From the NCBI GenBank assembly GCA_033961575.1, contig CM066735.1, positions 89,969,449 to 90,033,448 on the forward strand: DNA of 64,000 nt, read 5' to 3'. Of the stretch, positions 24,521 to 35,270 are shown piece after piece (positions within the stretch are counted from its first letter, which is position 1; each line of letters starts with the position of its first letter). A program made the position numbers and the translations under genes. Below the pieces are notes generated by a model, which was not told the DNA's origin, searched no databases, and saw only the letters and a program-made list of their open reading frames with translations. Source of the stretch: Aselliscus stoliczkanus (Eukaryota > Chordata > Mammalia > Chiroptera > Hipposideridae).

Positions 24521-26445
24521 AACTTATATATATCATTTGCAAAGTAAGTACTTACTTTACTTGCTGGCATATAAAATGCAATCTCTCTCCTTCTCCTTTC
24601 TCACCAATAAAACATATCCAAACATCCTGCATTCCATGTGCTTGTACTACCCATGGAAACTAAAAGCCCAAGATGTAAAATTATAAACAATTCTGTCCTC
24701 TTGTGAAATAACAAACCATAAGCCAGGCAACTCATTAGAGGTTAAGTTTGGCCCATTATTTTAATGTTTTAGATTTATTTCAGTAATGTTTTAGATTTAC
24801 TTACTTTAGCACTATTATACTTTTTCTATATTCTATTATTTCCCGATATTAATATATTTATAGTATCTGTGGGATTTCTTATTTGAGCTTAGTAAAACAT
24901 CACCATATATCCAGAACTTATTACATTTTGTTGAATTGTGGTATAGAGCATATTATGTTTACAGAAACATAATGTCCTCATTATTATAAAACCACATTAT
25001 AATTATTTTCAATATATTTATAAGACTAGATCAAGTTTTTTGTTACTTTACTCTGACTTGGCCTTTACAAAGAATTCATTAGATTTAAAAATAACGACGG
25101 CTTCTGTAGTATTTTTAGCAAGTGTTATTCTTTCATAAAGAATTCTCTTTTGATCCCTCAATATCTTTCAACTCATTATCAGCTCCACTGAAGAGACATC
25201 TGCCTGCCACCTGGTGTCAGCGTGCTGAAATTGCAAGCATAGCACTAACTGAGTAGGTTCAGGAGTGCTAGTCATGGAGAGGCTAGCCTCTGAAATGAAC
25301 TTTAAGCATCCTGGAGAGCAATGCCTCCCTTTCCAAAAGACTTAATTGCAATCTCTGGGAGGAATTCCCTGATCCTGCGGCTTGATGCCTAGGCCACTCT
25401 CCACAAGGACTAAAGTTAACTTCTCACTTTGGAAACAGTTAGTTATAGGAAGCCTTTTCAGGACTCCAGCCCTTTGGACCATGCTCTTAATTATCTGAGA
25501 GCTGGATCTTTAGTTTTTCTTCCTGGATGTTTTCCAGAGAGCATTTGCTAACCAAATCAGTTGGTCAAGCATATTTGCATAATATATGGCGGTTTCAAAC
25601 ATAATATTGCTCTTGGGAGGCAAAGTGTTTCAAAAATAAAATAAATTATCTCCAGAGAAACTACCAAAAGCCTCTAAGTACTGTTTCCTCTTTCACTTTG
25701 GGGAAACAATATCATAAATAGGAGAGATTTCTTCTAAAATAAAAAATACTATTTGTTTTTTAACAGCTTCTCCCTCAAGTCGTGCCCCCCGCCCCACGGC
25801 TGCTGTTAATAACATCTGATCTTACATCTAAGCAAGAAAAAAACACAGTCACATGATTTAAAAAGCATGTGTTTATGACTTGCCATGTTTAAGCACTGCT
25901 GAATAAATGTATATTGAAAACATATTTCAAGTGAGAAGCCATAATAAGGGGTTTGGAGATTTCAATATTACTCTACTAATTCACAGCACACCATAATTAC
26001 GGAATGTGTAGACTTTTCTACATGTAAATTATAATCCATGACTCGCTGAGAGCCCTTTGCAGCTCTAACACCCCACAATATTACACTCTTCAGGCAAATT
26101 GACACAAAATAGAATAAATTATGTCAAAAGCAATATAGAACCATTATTTCAGCTTTAAACATTTCATTAATACTAAACAGCTCAAAAACCTCCTTTCCCC
26201 ACTCCTACCTTCCAGCCTGTGTTGAAATGAGTTAAGTCCAAAGATTCTGACAAATGTAGCTCTTTACATTTTGGGGTGGAAAGATTATTTTTACCAAGAA
26301 AAGTAAATCCAGATTTCTGTTCTTGTCCCTTCAGCAAAGGCCCTGAGGGAAATTAAATTGAGCTCTCCTTTGCCTCCCTCAAATTCCTACCTGGCAGAAA
26401 AAGTTTCCTGACACACAATTTTTATAATTTGTAGGCCAAGAAAAT
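24521..26445. other. AT-rich unique intron
   Basis: No repeat family recognised over nearly 2 kb. Such repeat-poor stretches are where conserved intronic enhancers are often found, but conservation cannot be judged from one sequence. Confidence 0.35.
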
Positions 26446-26449
26446 GGTT

Positions 26450-26540
26450 CATTCTTCCTTTCTTTTTTCTTTCTTTTCTTTCTTTTTCTCTCTCTCCCTC
26501 CCTCTCTCCCTTCTTCCCTCCTTCCTTCCTTCCTTCCTTT
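26450..26540. repeat. Homopyrimidine (TTCT/CTCC/TTCC) tract
   Basis: About 85 bp of nearly pure C/T, capable of triplex (H-DNA) formation. Confidence 0.9.
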
Positions 26541-27293
26541 AAGTGTCTGTATGTTGTTTCTCTCAAATAAAATCTATCAGCATAGAAAAGAGAAAACTGA
26601 GTGCCTCTGGTTAAAGGAGGGATGGGTTGGGGACTTTCCTGCAAGGAACCTGGGGACTTCTCCATAGAATCCTTCAGAAAACAAGTGGGAAAGCTCCTGA
26701 ACTATAATTAAGGGACCACGTTTAGTTACTCAGCACCATGATTCTACTGCATTCCGATTTCCCAATTCCAATGTAAGTGTAACAGACATTGTTGGCATCC
26801 CACATATGGATGTGCCCCTTGGCCTTGACTTTTTCAGTGTATTCTGACCACATTTCCAACTGCAGACACTTGCATCTCCTTGCTTGAGGGCTTTCTTTGG
26901 CTCTGGAGTGCAAGTGATCCCCAGGTCCTGGGAATTAAGCTCCCCCAAGAACAGCCCTAAACCCCAAACTAATACTTGTTGAGGGATAATGCTGACGATC
27001 ATACTTCCCACTGCCTCTCTTGGCTCCCCAGACTAAGTTTCACTTTCACACAGGGTAACTACCTTGATAATACCCTCTTTATTGCTACTTGCTCTTCCCT
27101 ATCTCCCTCTACTTCCCACCAGTGGTTCAATGGGTTATCAAAACACGAAAAGCAGACCAACAAAAACCTATATGCACTTAAATATTGTCTCAGGGTCTGC
27201 TTCTGTGCCTCACTAAGACTTAAGTCTGATGAGATCCTGAAATCAAAGGAGGCTTTTGCTATATGCTGTCAGTCTCTTAAATTTCAATTGATG

Positions 27294-27436
27294 GGGTCGG
27301 CCCAGTGGCGCAGTGGTTAAGCGCTGCCTTGGGAGGCCAGCGGCCCCGGTTCGGGTCCCACTTATGAGGGCCAGTGACACTGCCCTCAAAAAAAAAAAAA
27401 AAAAAAAAAAGACATCTCCTTTACATTTAAAAAAAA
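27294..27436 (+). mobile_element. Short tRNA-headed SINE with an extra 18-bp segment after the first poly-A
   Basis: GGTCGGCCCAGTGGCGCAGT head, CCGGTTCGGGTCCCACT and GACACTGCCCTC, then A22 or more. The 18 bp GACATCTCCTTTACATTT follow, then a second A-run. The 15-bp target-site duplication AAATTTCAATTGATG (27279-27293 and 27437-27451) encloses everything. Confidence 0.94.
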
Positions 27437-27467
27437 AAATTTCAATTGATGATTTAGTTCTTTATGT

Positions 27468-27980
27468 GGCAGGCAGAATAATGTACCCCACCCCACTCCA
27501 GCCCAAGGAAGTCTACATTCTAATTCCCAGAATGTGTGCATATATTAAGTTATGTGACAAGGGCGAATTAGGGTTGCTAATCAGTTGACCTTCAACTAAG
27601 GAGATTACCCTGCATAATAATCCAGGTGGACCAATGTAATCACAAGCGTCCTAAAAATGTGGAAGAGGGAGCAAAAGGGTTAGAATCAGGGTGATACAAT
27701 GGGAGGAAGACACCATCAGCAATTGCTGGCTTTGAAGATCGAAAAAGGCCACAAATCAAGGAATTCGGCAGCGTCTGTGGGCTGGGAAAGACAAGAAAAC
27801 AGATTCTCCCCCAGAATACCCAGAAAGGAACACAGCCCTGCTGACACCTGGCTTTTAGCTCACTGAGACCCATCTCAGACTTCAGAGGGCTAGAAGTATA
27901 AGAGAATAAGTCACTACGCATTTTAAGTCACTATATTTGCGGGAATCTGTTATCACAGCAATAGGAAACGAATATACCCT
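27468..27980 (+). repeat. Ancient LTR-like interspersed repeat
   Basis: TGTGGCAGGCAGAATAATG start, CCAATGTAATCACAAGCGTC, TTGCTGGCTTTGAAGATCG, GAACACAGCCCTGCTGACAC and AGCAATAGGAAACGAATA end. I know this order of segments from a solitary LTR-type repeat of mammals. It has no viral genes. The exact family name is not certain. Confidence 0.6.
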
Positions 27981-28389
27981 ATAAACTGTAGAATTGGAAA
28001 GTTTGAAGCAAATATTACCATCTATGCTTTTCATCCCCAGCCCATTTCTTTCCATTAGTTTTCCTCCTGTAGAATCAAAGGGGATGCCTGTATCTCAACA
28101 AATTGCACAAATCTTTGCTGCACTCCTATTCAGTACCAGACCATGTGCTATTGATAGAACTGGTGGTTAATGGGGGTAGATAACACTTAAGCAACTTTCA
28201 TCTAGTGGGAGACAGAGCAGTCTACAGACGATTACAATAGCACCGTGACAGGAAATGTAGTTGGGGTCCTGGGTTAGCCCAGGGCGGGAGAGCTGAAAGG
28301 CAAGCCGGGGTTGAGAAAAAGGAGCGACTATTGTCCACATTAACAGTTTGACACGCACATGAGGAAAATGGTGAAGTACTGAGGGGTTT

Positions 28390-28815
28390 AAAAATTGCTT
28401 TTTTGAGAGAGTGAACAGCTATAAAATAATACAAATTACATATAAGGTATAAAAAGAATCAAAATATAATAAACACACCTGTGTGCCTACCCTACGCTTT
28501 AATAGTTTTATCAGTTGAGCTATCATTTACACACAACAAAATTCACTCTTTACGGTGTGCAGTTCTATGAGTTTTGAAAAATGTATACAGTCATGTAAAT
28601 GCTATCAAGATCAACACATAGAATAGTTCTATTACCTACCAAAATTTCATCACATATTTTTAAGACGAAGACCTTGTTTTCCTTTGACATCTTCTGGGTG
28701 CTCGTCTCCCATTTCCTTCCCATTTCCTCATCCTTCTTAGTAATCCTAGTCTACATTTTGTGTTTATGATTTCCCTGGTTTCCTTTTTAATTTTACAACA
28801 TTTTCATTAATCAAG
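28390..28815 (-). mobile_element. L1M-type fragment, part 1 (interrupted by a SINE)
   Basis: ACAACAAAATTCACTCTTTA, TGAGTTTTGAAAAATGTATA and CATAGAATAGTTCTATTACC are antisense old-L1 landmarks. The L1 continues after the SINE, to about 29640. Confidence 0.65.
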
Positions 28816-28827
28816 AAAAGGTTGTTT

Positions 28828-29406
28828 GGGGCTGGCCGAGTGGCTCAGTTGGTTAAAAGTTGGCTTAGAGTGCGTGCTCTGAGCAACAGGGCCGCTGGTT
28901 CGATTCCCACAAGGGCCAGTGAATGCTGTGCCCTAGCTGAGCTGTCGCTGAGCTGTCAACAGGTGACAGGATGGCTCAGCTGGTGTAACAACAAGATTGC
29001 CTGTTCAACAGTGGGCTATGCCCACCTGCAACTAAAGATTGAACTCTGCACCTTGAGCTGAGCTGCCACCCAGGTGGTTCAGTGGAGAGGGCGTGAGCTC
29101 TTAACAACAAAGCTGCCAGGTTCGACTCCTGCATGGGATGCTGGCTATGCCTACCCACAACTAAGACTGAACTTAGCACCTTGAGTTGAGCTGTCACCCG
29201 GATGGCTCAGAGGATAGAGTGTGCACTCTTAACAAGGTTCAACTCCCGCATGGGATGGTGGCTATGGTGCCCACAACTGAGATTGAACACAGCACCTTGA
29301 GCTTAGAGGCCACGAGCTGCCTATGGTAAGCCCGATGGTGACTGGCGCCCTCCACAATGAAGACTGGTCCCCTCCCCCAAATCCCCTATAAAATCTTTAA
29401 AAAAAA
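28828..29406 (+). mobile_element. Modular SINE with four tRNA-like units
   Basis: Head GGCTGGCCGAGTGGCTCAGT with B-box GGTTCGATTCCC. Three further TGGCTCAG/TGGTTCAG-type modules begin near 28970, 29069 and 29198, two of them followed by GGTTCGACTCC or GGTTCAACTCCC. The tail is CCTATAAAATCTTT plus poly-A. A near-perfect 12-bp flanking duplication AAAAGGTTGTTT / AAAAGATTGTTT encloses it. Confidence 0.9.
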
Positions 29407-29418
29407 AAAAGATTGTTT

Positions 29419-29640
29419 TATTTGACATGTTTTGAAATTCATATAAGTAAAAACATTCATATTTTTCTGACTTAATCCTGTGTTAGGATGAAACCAAAGA
29501 TTCATCCATTTTCTCTACTATACAATTTCATTGTATAATATTTCATTGTTTTAATTTAATTTATTTATGAATTCTACTGCTTTTGAAATTTGAATGGTTT
29601 CCAACATTTTGCTATTTTGAATAGAGTTGCTAAGAGCTCT
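29419..29640 (-). mobile_element. L1M-type fragment, part 2
   Basis: GAATGGTTTCCAACATTTTG, CTATTTTGAATAGAGTTGC and CTCTCTTATACATGTTTTTC continue the antisense L1 after the SINE. Confidence 0.65.
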
Positions 29641-30239
29641 CTTATACATGTTTTTCTAAGAGAAAAGAATTCACACATGCATGCGCATGGAATATGTGAA
29701 CATAAAGAGAGACAGAGAGAGAGAGAGAAATGCTGGGTTACCAAATATACACATCTTCCACTTGACCAAATAATGCTAAATTGTTCTTCAAATCTGTTGC
29801 AGCCATTCACCCTACAATCAGTTGTGAATAGTATTCTAACAACTCCTCATCTCATTGTCCTATTGAACAATTTTCAGCAGGAGAATCACGATTGGATTTC
29901 TTCGCTTTAGAAAGACCACTATGACCAGGAGAAAAATATGAGAGAATGGCATGGCTGAAGAAGTGAAGAGCAGAAAATTCGAACTTGATGAGATTAGATT
30001 AGATACATAGAAAGGTTCCTAGTGAGGTGGGTCTTTACATTTCTATTTTAAGAAAAAAGGCTGCCTTGTAAAAGTTGCCAGCCCATTTCCCAAAGTGGTC
30101 ACCATTAAATTGTCCTACGAAGAGTGGCTTCCTGGAGACAAGCACCCATAGGAGTAGAAAACTTTCTCCTCTGTCAGGCCACACATTTCCAGCTTCCCTA
30201 GCTTGAAATATGAAAGCCCCAAGAAATGAAGTGGGCACT

Positions 30240-30660
30240 TTCACCCAGAGCTCACAGGAGGAGGACAGGGAAACGGGCCACTTTGAGGTTCCACCTTACC
30301 GGATGCTATCTAATGGACTCAGGTGGCCCGTATTGGCTCACAGCAGAAAGCGATCTCTCCCCTATTTCTTCTCCAGATAAAGCTCGAAAGAGAGAAACAT
30401 CTGGGTGGGTGAGTTACCTCTGCCCAGCACCAGAGGAGGGCTGGTTCCAGATACAGCTTGTAGCTGGTGCTGGCATTCTTCCTAACCGACCACCTTAGTT
30501 TTGAACCACTAAAACGCGGTCGTAACAGGGCCTCAGGCCAATGTTGCATGGAGTTGTCCAGCCTCAAGAGGGCACACCTGAGACTCCACGCAGAACCCCG
30601 CCTGTCGTCCAACTCCGCCAGAGCTAATGCCGCAAACCTGGGCACGCTGTCTGTCCTTCA
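30240..30660. other. CpG-enriched unique patch
   Basis: I count 15 CpG between 30271 and 30646, ten of them within 30486-30646, against a CpG-poor surrounding. No repeat family is recognised. Overlapping frames of 108 and 120 codons on opposite strands look like by-products of the higher GC. It could be a small unmethylated element or an unrecognised repeat. Confidence 0.45.
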
Positions 30661-31690
30661 GGGGTTTAATGGACCATTTAAAAACTGTTTGACAAACTTC
30701 CTTGGATTCTATGTTGGCCTGGCTTTCTCCAGGATCTCGATGCTTGGTTTCAAGTCTGCCTTTCTTCCTTCCTCAACATTCACCAGCCTCCTTTCTCCTG
30801 ATGCCAACTCCCCAGACACTACCAATTAGTCAAACATCAGCATTTGGCAAGCGTTTTCTGAAGGCTTCTGGCTAAGCTTCTAGAGCGCCTCATCTGCAGG
30901 CCTCCCGCCCAGCTTTGTGAGGGGCCTTGTCGCTGGAGCAAAAGCAAGGCTCATTTTGCTTTGAATAAGACAGACTGAAGTAAGGAAACAAACAGCAAGA
31001 AATTTGAGGGGGGAAAAAGGCTTTTCTTCTGAGGTTTGTTTGTTTGCTTTTTCTCTTAAGTTCTGTAAAGGCAAAGATAATTACCTACAGTTAATTTTTA
31101 TTCACTCAAGGAGAAATAATCACATTTATGTTTGTTAGAGGAATGCCAAGAACATCTAATTACCCTCAAAAAACCCCTCCTTGCCTTAAGATATAAAGGT
31201 ATCATAACTGTCCTTTGTTCCACTTAGCCTTTGATTGGAAGGTTCTGGATGAAATGCATCATAAACAAGCAAATCCTCTCACAGCATATTACTTATACCC
31301 ATTTTGCACTTAAGAGAATTCCAGTTCACAGACAGCTTGGGGCTGGAATCGAACCCACAGCTAGCCAACTTCAAAGCCCAGCCTTCTTGACCTCTATGCT
31401 AAAGGGAATTGGGTTACTTGAAACACACAAGGACTTTTCACTACTGTTTGCAGAACTTCTCAGGGGAAGTTCTTCCTGCAAGGTCCCCCTGCAGAAAAAA
31501 TGGAGTCAGAAAGGGCCCACCACTGGGTTGACATTAGCAGGAGGATCACAGGGAATCTGGATTCTTTGTCTCACTGAGCTAAGATGCTAGGCCAGTGAAT
31601 GTTTAGGGCTGAGGTGCAAAGTTTTGGTCACTTAATTAACACAGAAAACTAGAATTTGGAAGGCTGGCTTGTTACAGTAGACATTGAAGA
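30660..31690. other. Intron, little recognised
   Basis: A weak reverse MIR-like piece may lie near 31305-31400 (GGGGCTGGAATCGAACCCAC). Otherwise nothing. Confidence 0.35.
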
Positions 31691-31699
31691 TTCCAATTG

Positions 31700-31905
31700 C
31701 ACATTTGGGTCAGGGAGGGAATCATTCCTGTCACTGACTCATTGTGACCTCAAGTAAGTGCCTTGCTTTCTCTGAGCTTTAGTTTCCTGATCTACACAAG
31801 GGGCTGAATAGTGTCAACCTTATTGGGCAGTCCTAAGGATTAACTGCAGTAGCCTATTAAAAACAGCTGACACAGTGCCTGGCCCAATGCAAGCCTCCCC
31901 AAAAG
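31700..31905 (+). repeat. MIR SINE
   Basis: TGACCTCAAGTAAGTGCC, TTTAGTTTCCTGATCTACAC, CCTAAGGATTAACTGCAGTA, ACAGTGCCTGGCCCAATGC. Full MIR order. Confidence 0.8.
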
Positions 31906-31938
31906 CTGGTTCTCCACACACCCTGCTCCCAGATAACT

Positions 31939-31971
31939 GTGTGCACGCATGTGCGTGCACACGCATGTGCA

Positions 31972-32040
<69 letters not shown>
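31939..32040. repeat. GT/CG-rich alternating tract, (TC)n and (AC)n compound microsatellite
   Basis: About 35 bp of alternating TGTGCACGCATGTGCG-type sequence, then about 12 TC units, then about 21 AC units. Confidence 0.95.
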
Positions 32041-32369
32041 ATCCACCCAGTTGAAACTTAACCACAAATAAGGGCTTCTGTCAAGGTCACTGATGAACAA
32101 TGTAACACCTTCACCAGCAGAACTCCATCACTAAAACCATGAATGATGGACCATGGGAATCTAGGGACCCACCTGAGGAAGGGGAACACCTCTAGGTATC
32201 ACCCTGTTCTCTTTAAAGGTTGAGATTGGCCTTCCAGAATTGTACCGAAGACCTGAGAACTCAGAGCCACCCTTCCATGTGCCTTTTATGTGCTATGTCA
32301 TGTTGGGTCTAGCTCCAATTTATTTCTTAAAATCCATCCACCTCTCTTTATTTTCAAATTTTATTTTTT

Positions 32370-33360
32370 TACTTTTATTTCCACTGCCAAGCCATCATCA
32401 TCTCTTGCCTGGAGTTCTTAACTGGTTCCCCCACTTTTATTCCCAGCCCCTTCTCCCACCCATCCCCCACCCTGAGCAGTCAATATTTTAAAACTGCAAA
32501 TGTGATCATGTTGCTCAGTGTTTATTGCTTATCAGTGGTGCCACATTACATTGAGAGTAGTCAAACTCCATTAAAGGGGCTACAAAGAGCCTGCCAACCC
32601 CGGTCTCGGGCTGACTCTCCAATGGCAGGTTGGACCACTTCCTCCCCTCACTCACTATGTCCACCCCCACTGGTCTTTCATTTAGGTTCCCATAAGACAT
32701 CAGACTTATTCCCGCCTCAAGACCTTTTCTCATGCTGTCCCCACTTCCTGTAATGGCCTCTCCCCTGTACCGCATGGTCAGCTCCTTTTCAGACTTTCTA
32801 CCTCCCCACTGAGGTCTTCTCTCATCAGCTCATCCTAAGCCCTTTCTCCTGCTTATTTCCATCATAGCCTGATGTTTCACTATATATGTATGCTTTTGCG
32901 TCCTAGTTTAATGTCTACCTGCCCTGTAAAATGCAAGTGCCAAGAGCAGGGATCACCGCTGTGTCTGTTTCCCTTAACACTCAACCCTCAGCATATAGAC
33001 AGCACAGCGATTTGCAACTCTGTTCCTCTGCCCGGAACTCTCTTTCCCTGATATGTACCTGGCCCGCTCCCTCGCTTCCTTTATGTCTCTGCCCAAATGT
33101 CACCATGCCAGACAGACGTTCCCTAACCATCCTTTATCCAATAACCCCATTAGCCCCATAATGCTCTGCTTTATGTTTCTCCATATATTTCAAGTGCTCA
33201 GTAGCCACCTATGTTGGCTACCATATTGTACAACAGAGTTCTAATGATGACCACTTCATATATTACATCAAATTGCTTATTACTTGTATCTGTCTACCCT
33301 CGCCCTCACCCCAGATAGGACTTTCTTCAGTGGTGATTCTCAGCACCTAAAACAGCATCT

Positions 33361-33365
<5 letters not shown>
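32370..33365 (+). repeat. L2 LINE fragments (two adjoining segments)
   Basis: The first segment runs to about 33000 (TGGCCTCTCCCCTGTACCGC, ATGCAAGTGCCAAGAGCAGG). The second repeats the same L2 order from CTTTCCCTGATATGTACCTG to CATATTTCAAGTGCTCAGTA, where a piece of hAT-like sequence seems to intervene, and ends in CAGCACCTAAAACAGCATCT. Ancient and non-coding. Confidence 0.7.

Positions 33366-33409
<44 letters not shown>
33363..33409. repeat. (AT)n microsatellite
   Basis: About 22 AT units at the end of an L2 segment (GCATCTGGCATATATAT). Confidence 0.95.
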
Positions 33410-33411
<2 letters not shown>

Positions 33412-35080
33412 TAGACATAGATAATATTTTTTATTGAAAGACCAAATGGTAAATACTCAGGAAACACATGAAAAATTGAGTGAATGCATGAAGGCCTGAG
33501 CCAGGAACCATATTTTCTTAGGGGTAGTAAAGACAATGGAGGTAAAATTTCTGGCTTCAAGGAACTCGCTATTGAGGACAGGAAACAGGAGTAAGCTGAT
33601 GTTACATAAATATCTACTTTAGCCCTCTGGTCTTCATCCCTTCTCCACTTCTTCCCCACCAGTTCTCTCTGCCCCTTCTGTCTTCTCTCTCTCACCTCAA
33701 AATGACACCAGGCTTTAATTTTGCTAATTTCGTTTTTGCCTTTGAGTGAATGTTGGGTGGTTTACCCTAAGATAGTCAGGATAACCCAGCAACCTTGGAA
33801 TGTTATTTTCATGTTACAAAGATTTCTGAGTGTTTTTATTCCATTCATTTAACACCAAAAGTATGTGGACTTTTTGAAGAGCTTTGTCAGAACACTTTAT
33901 AAGTTTGAAAATTGGAAAAGTTCCACATAAAGAAAGTATCATTTCTGATTGTACTCCCAGAGCCATAAAAAGCAAACCTTTTCAAAATGGAGAGAGAGGG
34001 AGGGAGGAAGGGGGAGTAAACTTCTTTTGAAGGTGTTTGCTCATCTGTGGTTTTAATCCTTACTTGTACGAGATGAAAAAGACGTGTACTAAATTACTTA
34101 GGAACCTCATCTTTATTCCAATCAAGATGGAGAAGATGGCGGTAAGAGCGGGGCTTCTGATGCTTTTCAAATCTAACCCTAATTCCTCCTGGGAAAAGGT
34201 TCTGATGAAATTATCCTTTGATCTTCTTCTTCTGACCAACACCTCGACTAAAGAGGCCTTAAAAGTACTAATGTGCTTTACCTTTTTGTTGCTGTTGTTG
34301 TTCAATCTGATTTTTCAAGGAGTTCGTTTAAAATGAACTTTTACGCGGGGTGCCGTGGTAACAAAAGTAGGTCATCCTGATTTGGTCGCACATCTTTCTG
34401 ACTTCATTAGAACTGTCAGGTGAGGATCCAAGCTCAGACTCCTCAGAAAGTGAGGGTTTGCAGCAGTCACACATTGTGCAGAGGGAAAGGCAGTGTTCCA
34501 TTTAGCTCTGACTTCAAAATGCTTCTCAGGGAACCTTAAGAAATCTCTTCCCTTTTCAAACAAATTCCCTCTTAGCTGAAATGAACCACCTATTCTGTAT
34601 TGAGGGCAGAGCAGAAAATGAAGTGTGCATGAGCCTTAGGCATTGCCCATAGGATGTAATGCTACAGCTTTTTAAGAGACAGTTTTTAAGCTGTACTTTA
34701 CATGGGAATGGGAATGAGAGGGTTTTGTGTGTGTGTGTGTGTGTTTTTTTTTTTCCTCTCCTTCTATTACTAAAAATGGCCCATTTAAAAAATTATGCCA
34801 TGGTACTAATAGGTCCCGGGCAAGAGAAAAAGAGTTTGTGAAAATCACTGCAGAAGTTTTATGGTTATTCTTCCCCCCTTTTGATTCTGAAAGTGGAAGG
34901 GTTGATTTTTTATTCAAATAGGGAAGTCATAGGGTAAGCTATTTTCTCATCGTTTTCAAAACAGCATTTTGAAGCATTTTTGAGGGACCTGAATAAAGTG
35001 TGTGGGGCAGACATGGTCCCTGACTTCTAGAAGCTTCTAATTTGTAGTTTATTTAGCTCAGCTGGTGAAAATGTGCTCCT
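33410..35080. other. Intron with no clear repeats
   Basis: Includes a short TG tract with T-run at 34725-34754 and, at 34125-34143, two tandem AAGATGG-type words (GGAGAAGATGGCGG) resembling YY1 sites. No gene is supported. Confidence 0.35.
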
Positions 35081-35084
35081 AAGA

Positions 35085-35270
35085 GCAGGATGCTGTGGTG
35101 ATAAGAGAATTCCCTTCAAAATGAGGACACCCGGTTCTATTGCTGGCACAACCACTATTGCCACTGACATTCGCCAAGTCATTGCAGTTCTATCAATCTT
35201 ATATTCCTGAATCTTTCAATAGGATTTTAAATAGGATCACCCTTGCTTGCTTCACATGATACTTGCCAAG
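35085..35270 (+). repeat. Possible MIR fragment
   Basis: ATGCTGTGGTGATAAGAG, ACCCGGTTCTATTGCTGGCA and GCCAAGTCATTGCAGTTC keep the MIR order but are strongly diverged. Confidence 0.45.

Noticed and set aside
27468..27980. Possible endogenous retrovirus
   Set aside because: Only an LTR-like segment is visible; there is no primer-binding site, gag, pol or env sequence next to it, so no provirus is claimed.
28828..29406. Cluster of tRNA genes
   Set aside because: The tRNA-like modules have A- and B-box words but no full cloverleaf or 3' end. They share an A-tail and flanking duplication, so they are SINE modules.
30319..30829. 108-codon minus and 120-codon plus frames
   Set aside because: They overlap in the CpG-rich patch, where fewer AT-rich stops occur. 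Neither shows a domain, signal peptide or splice structure that I recognise.
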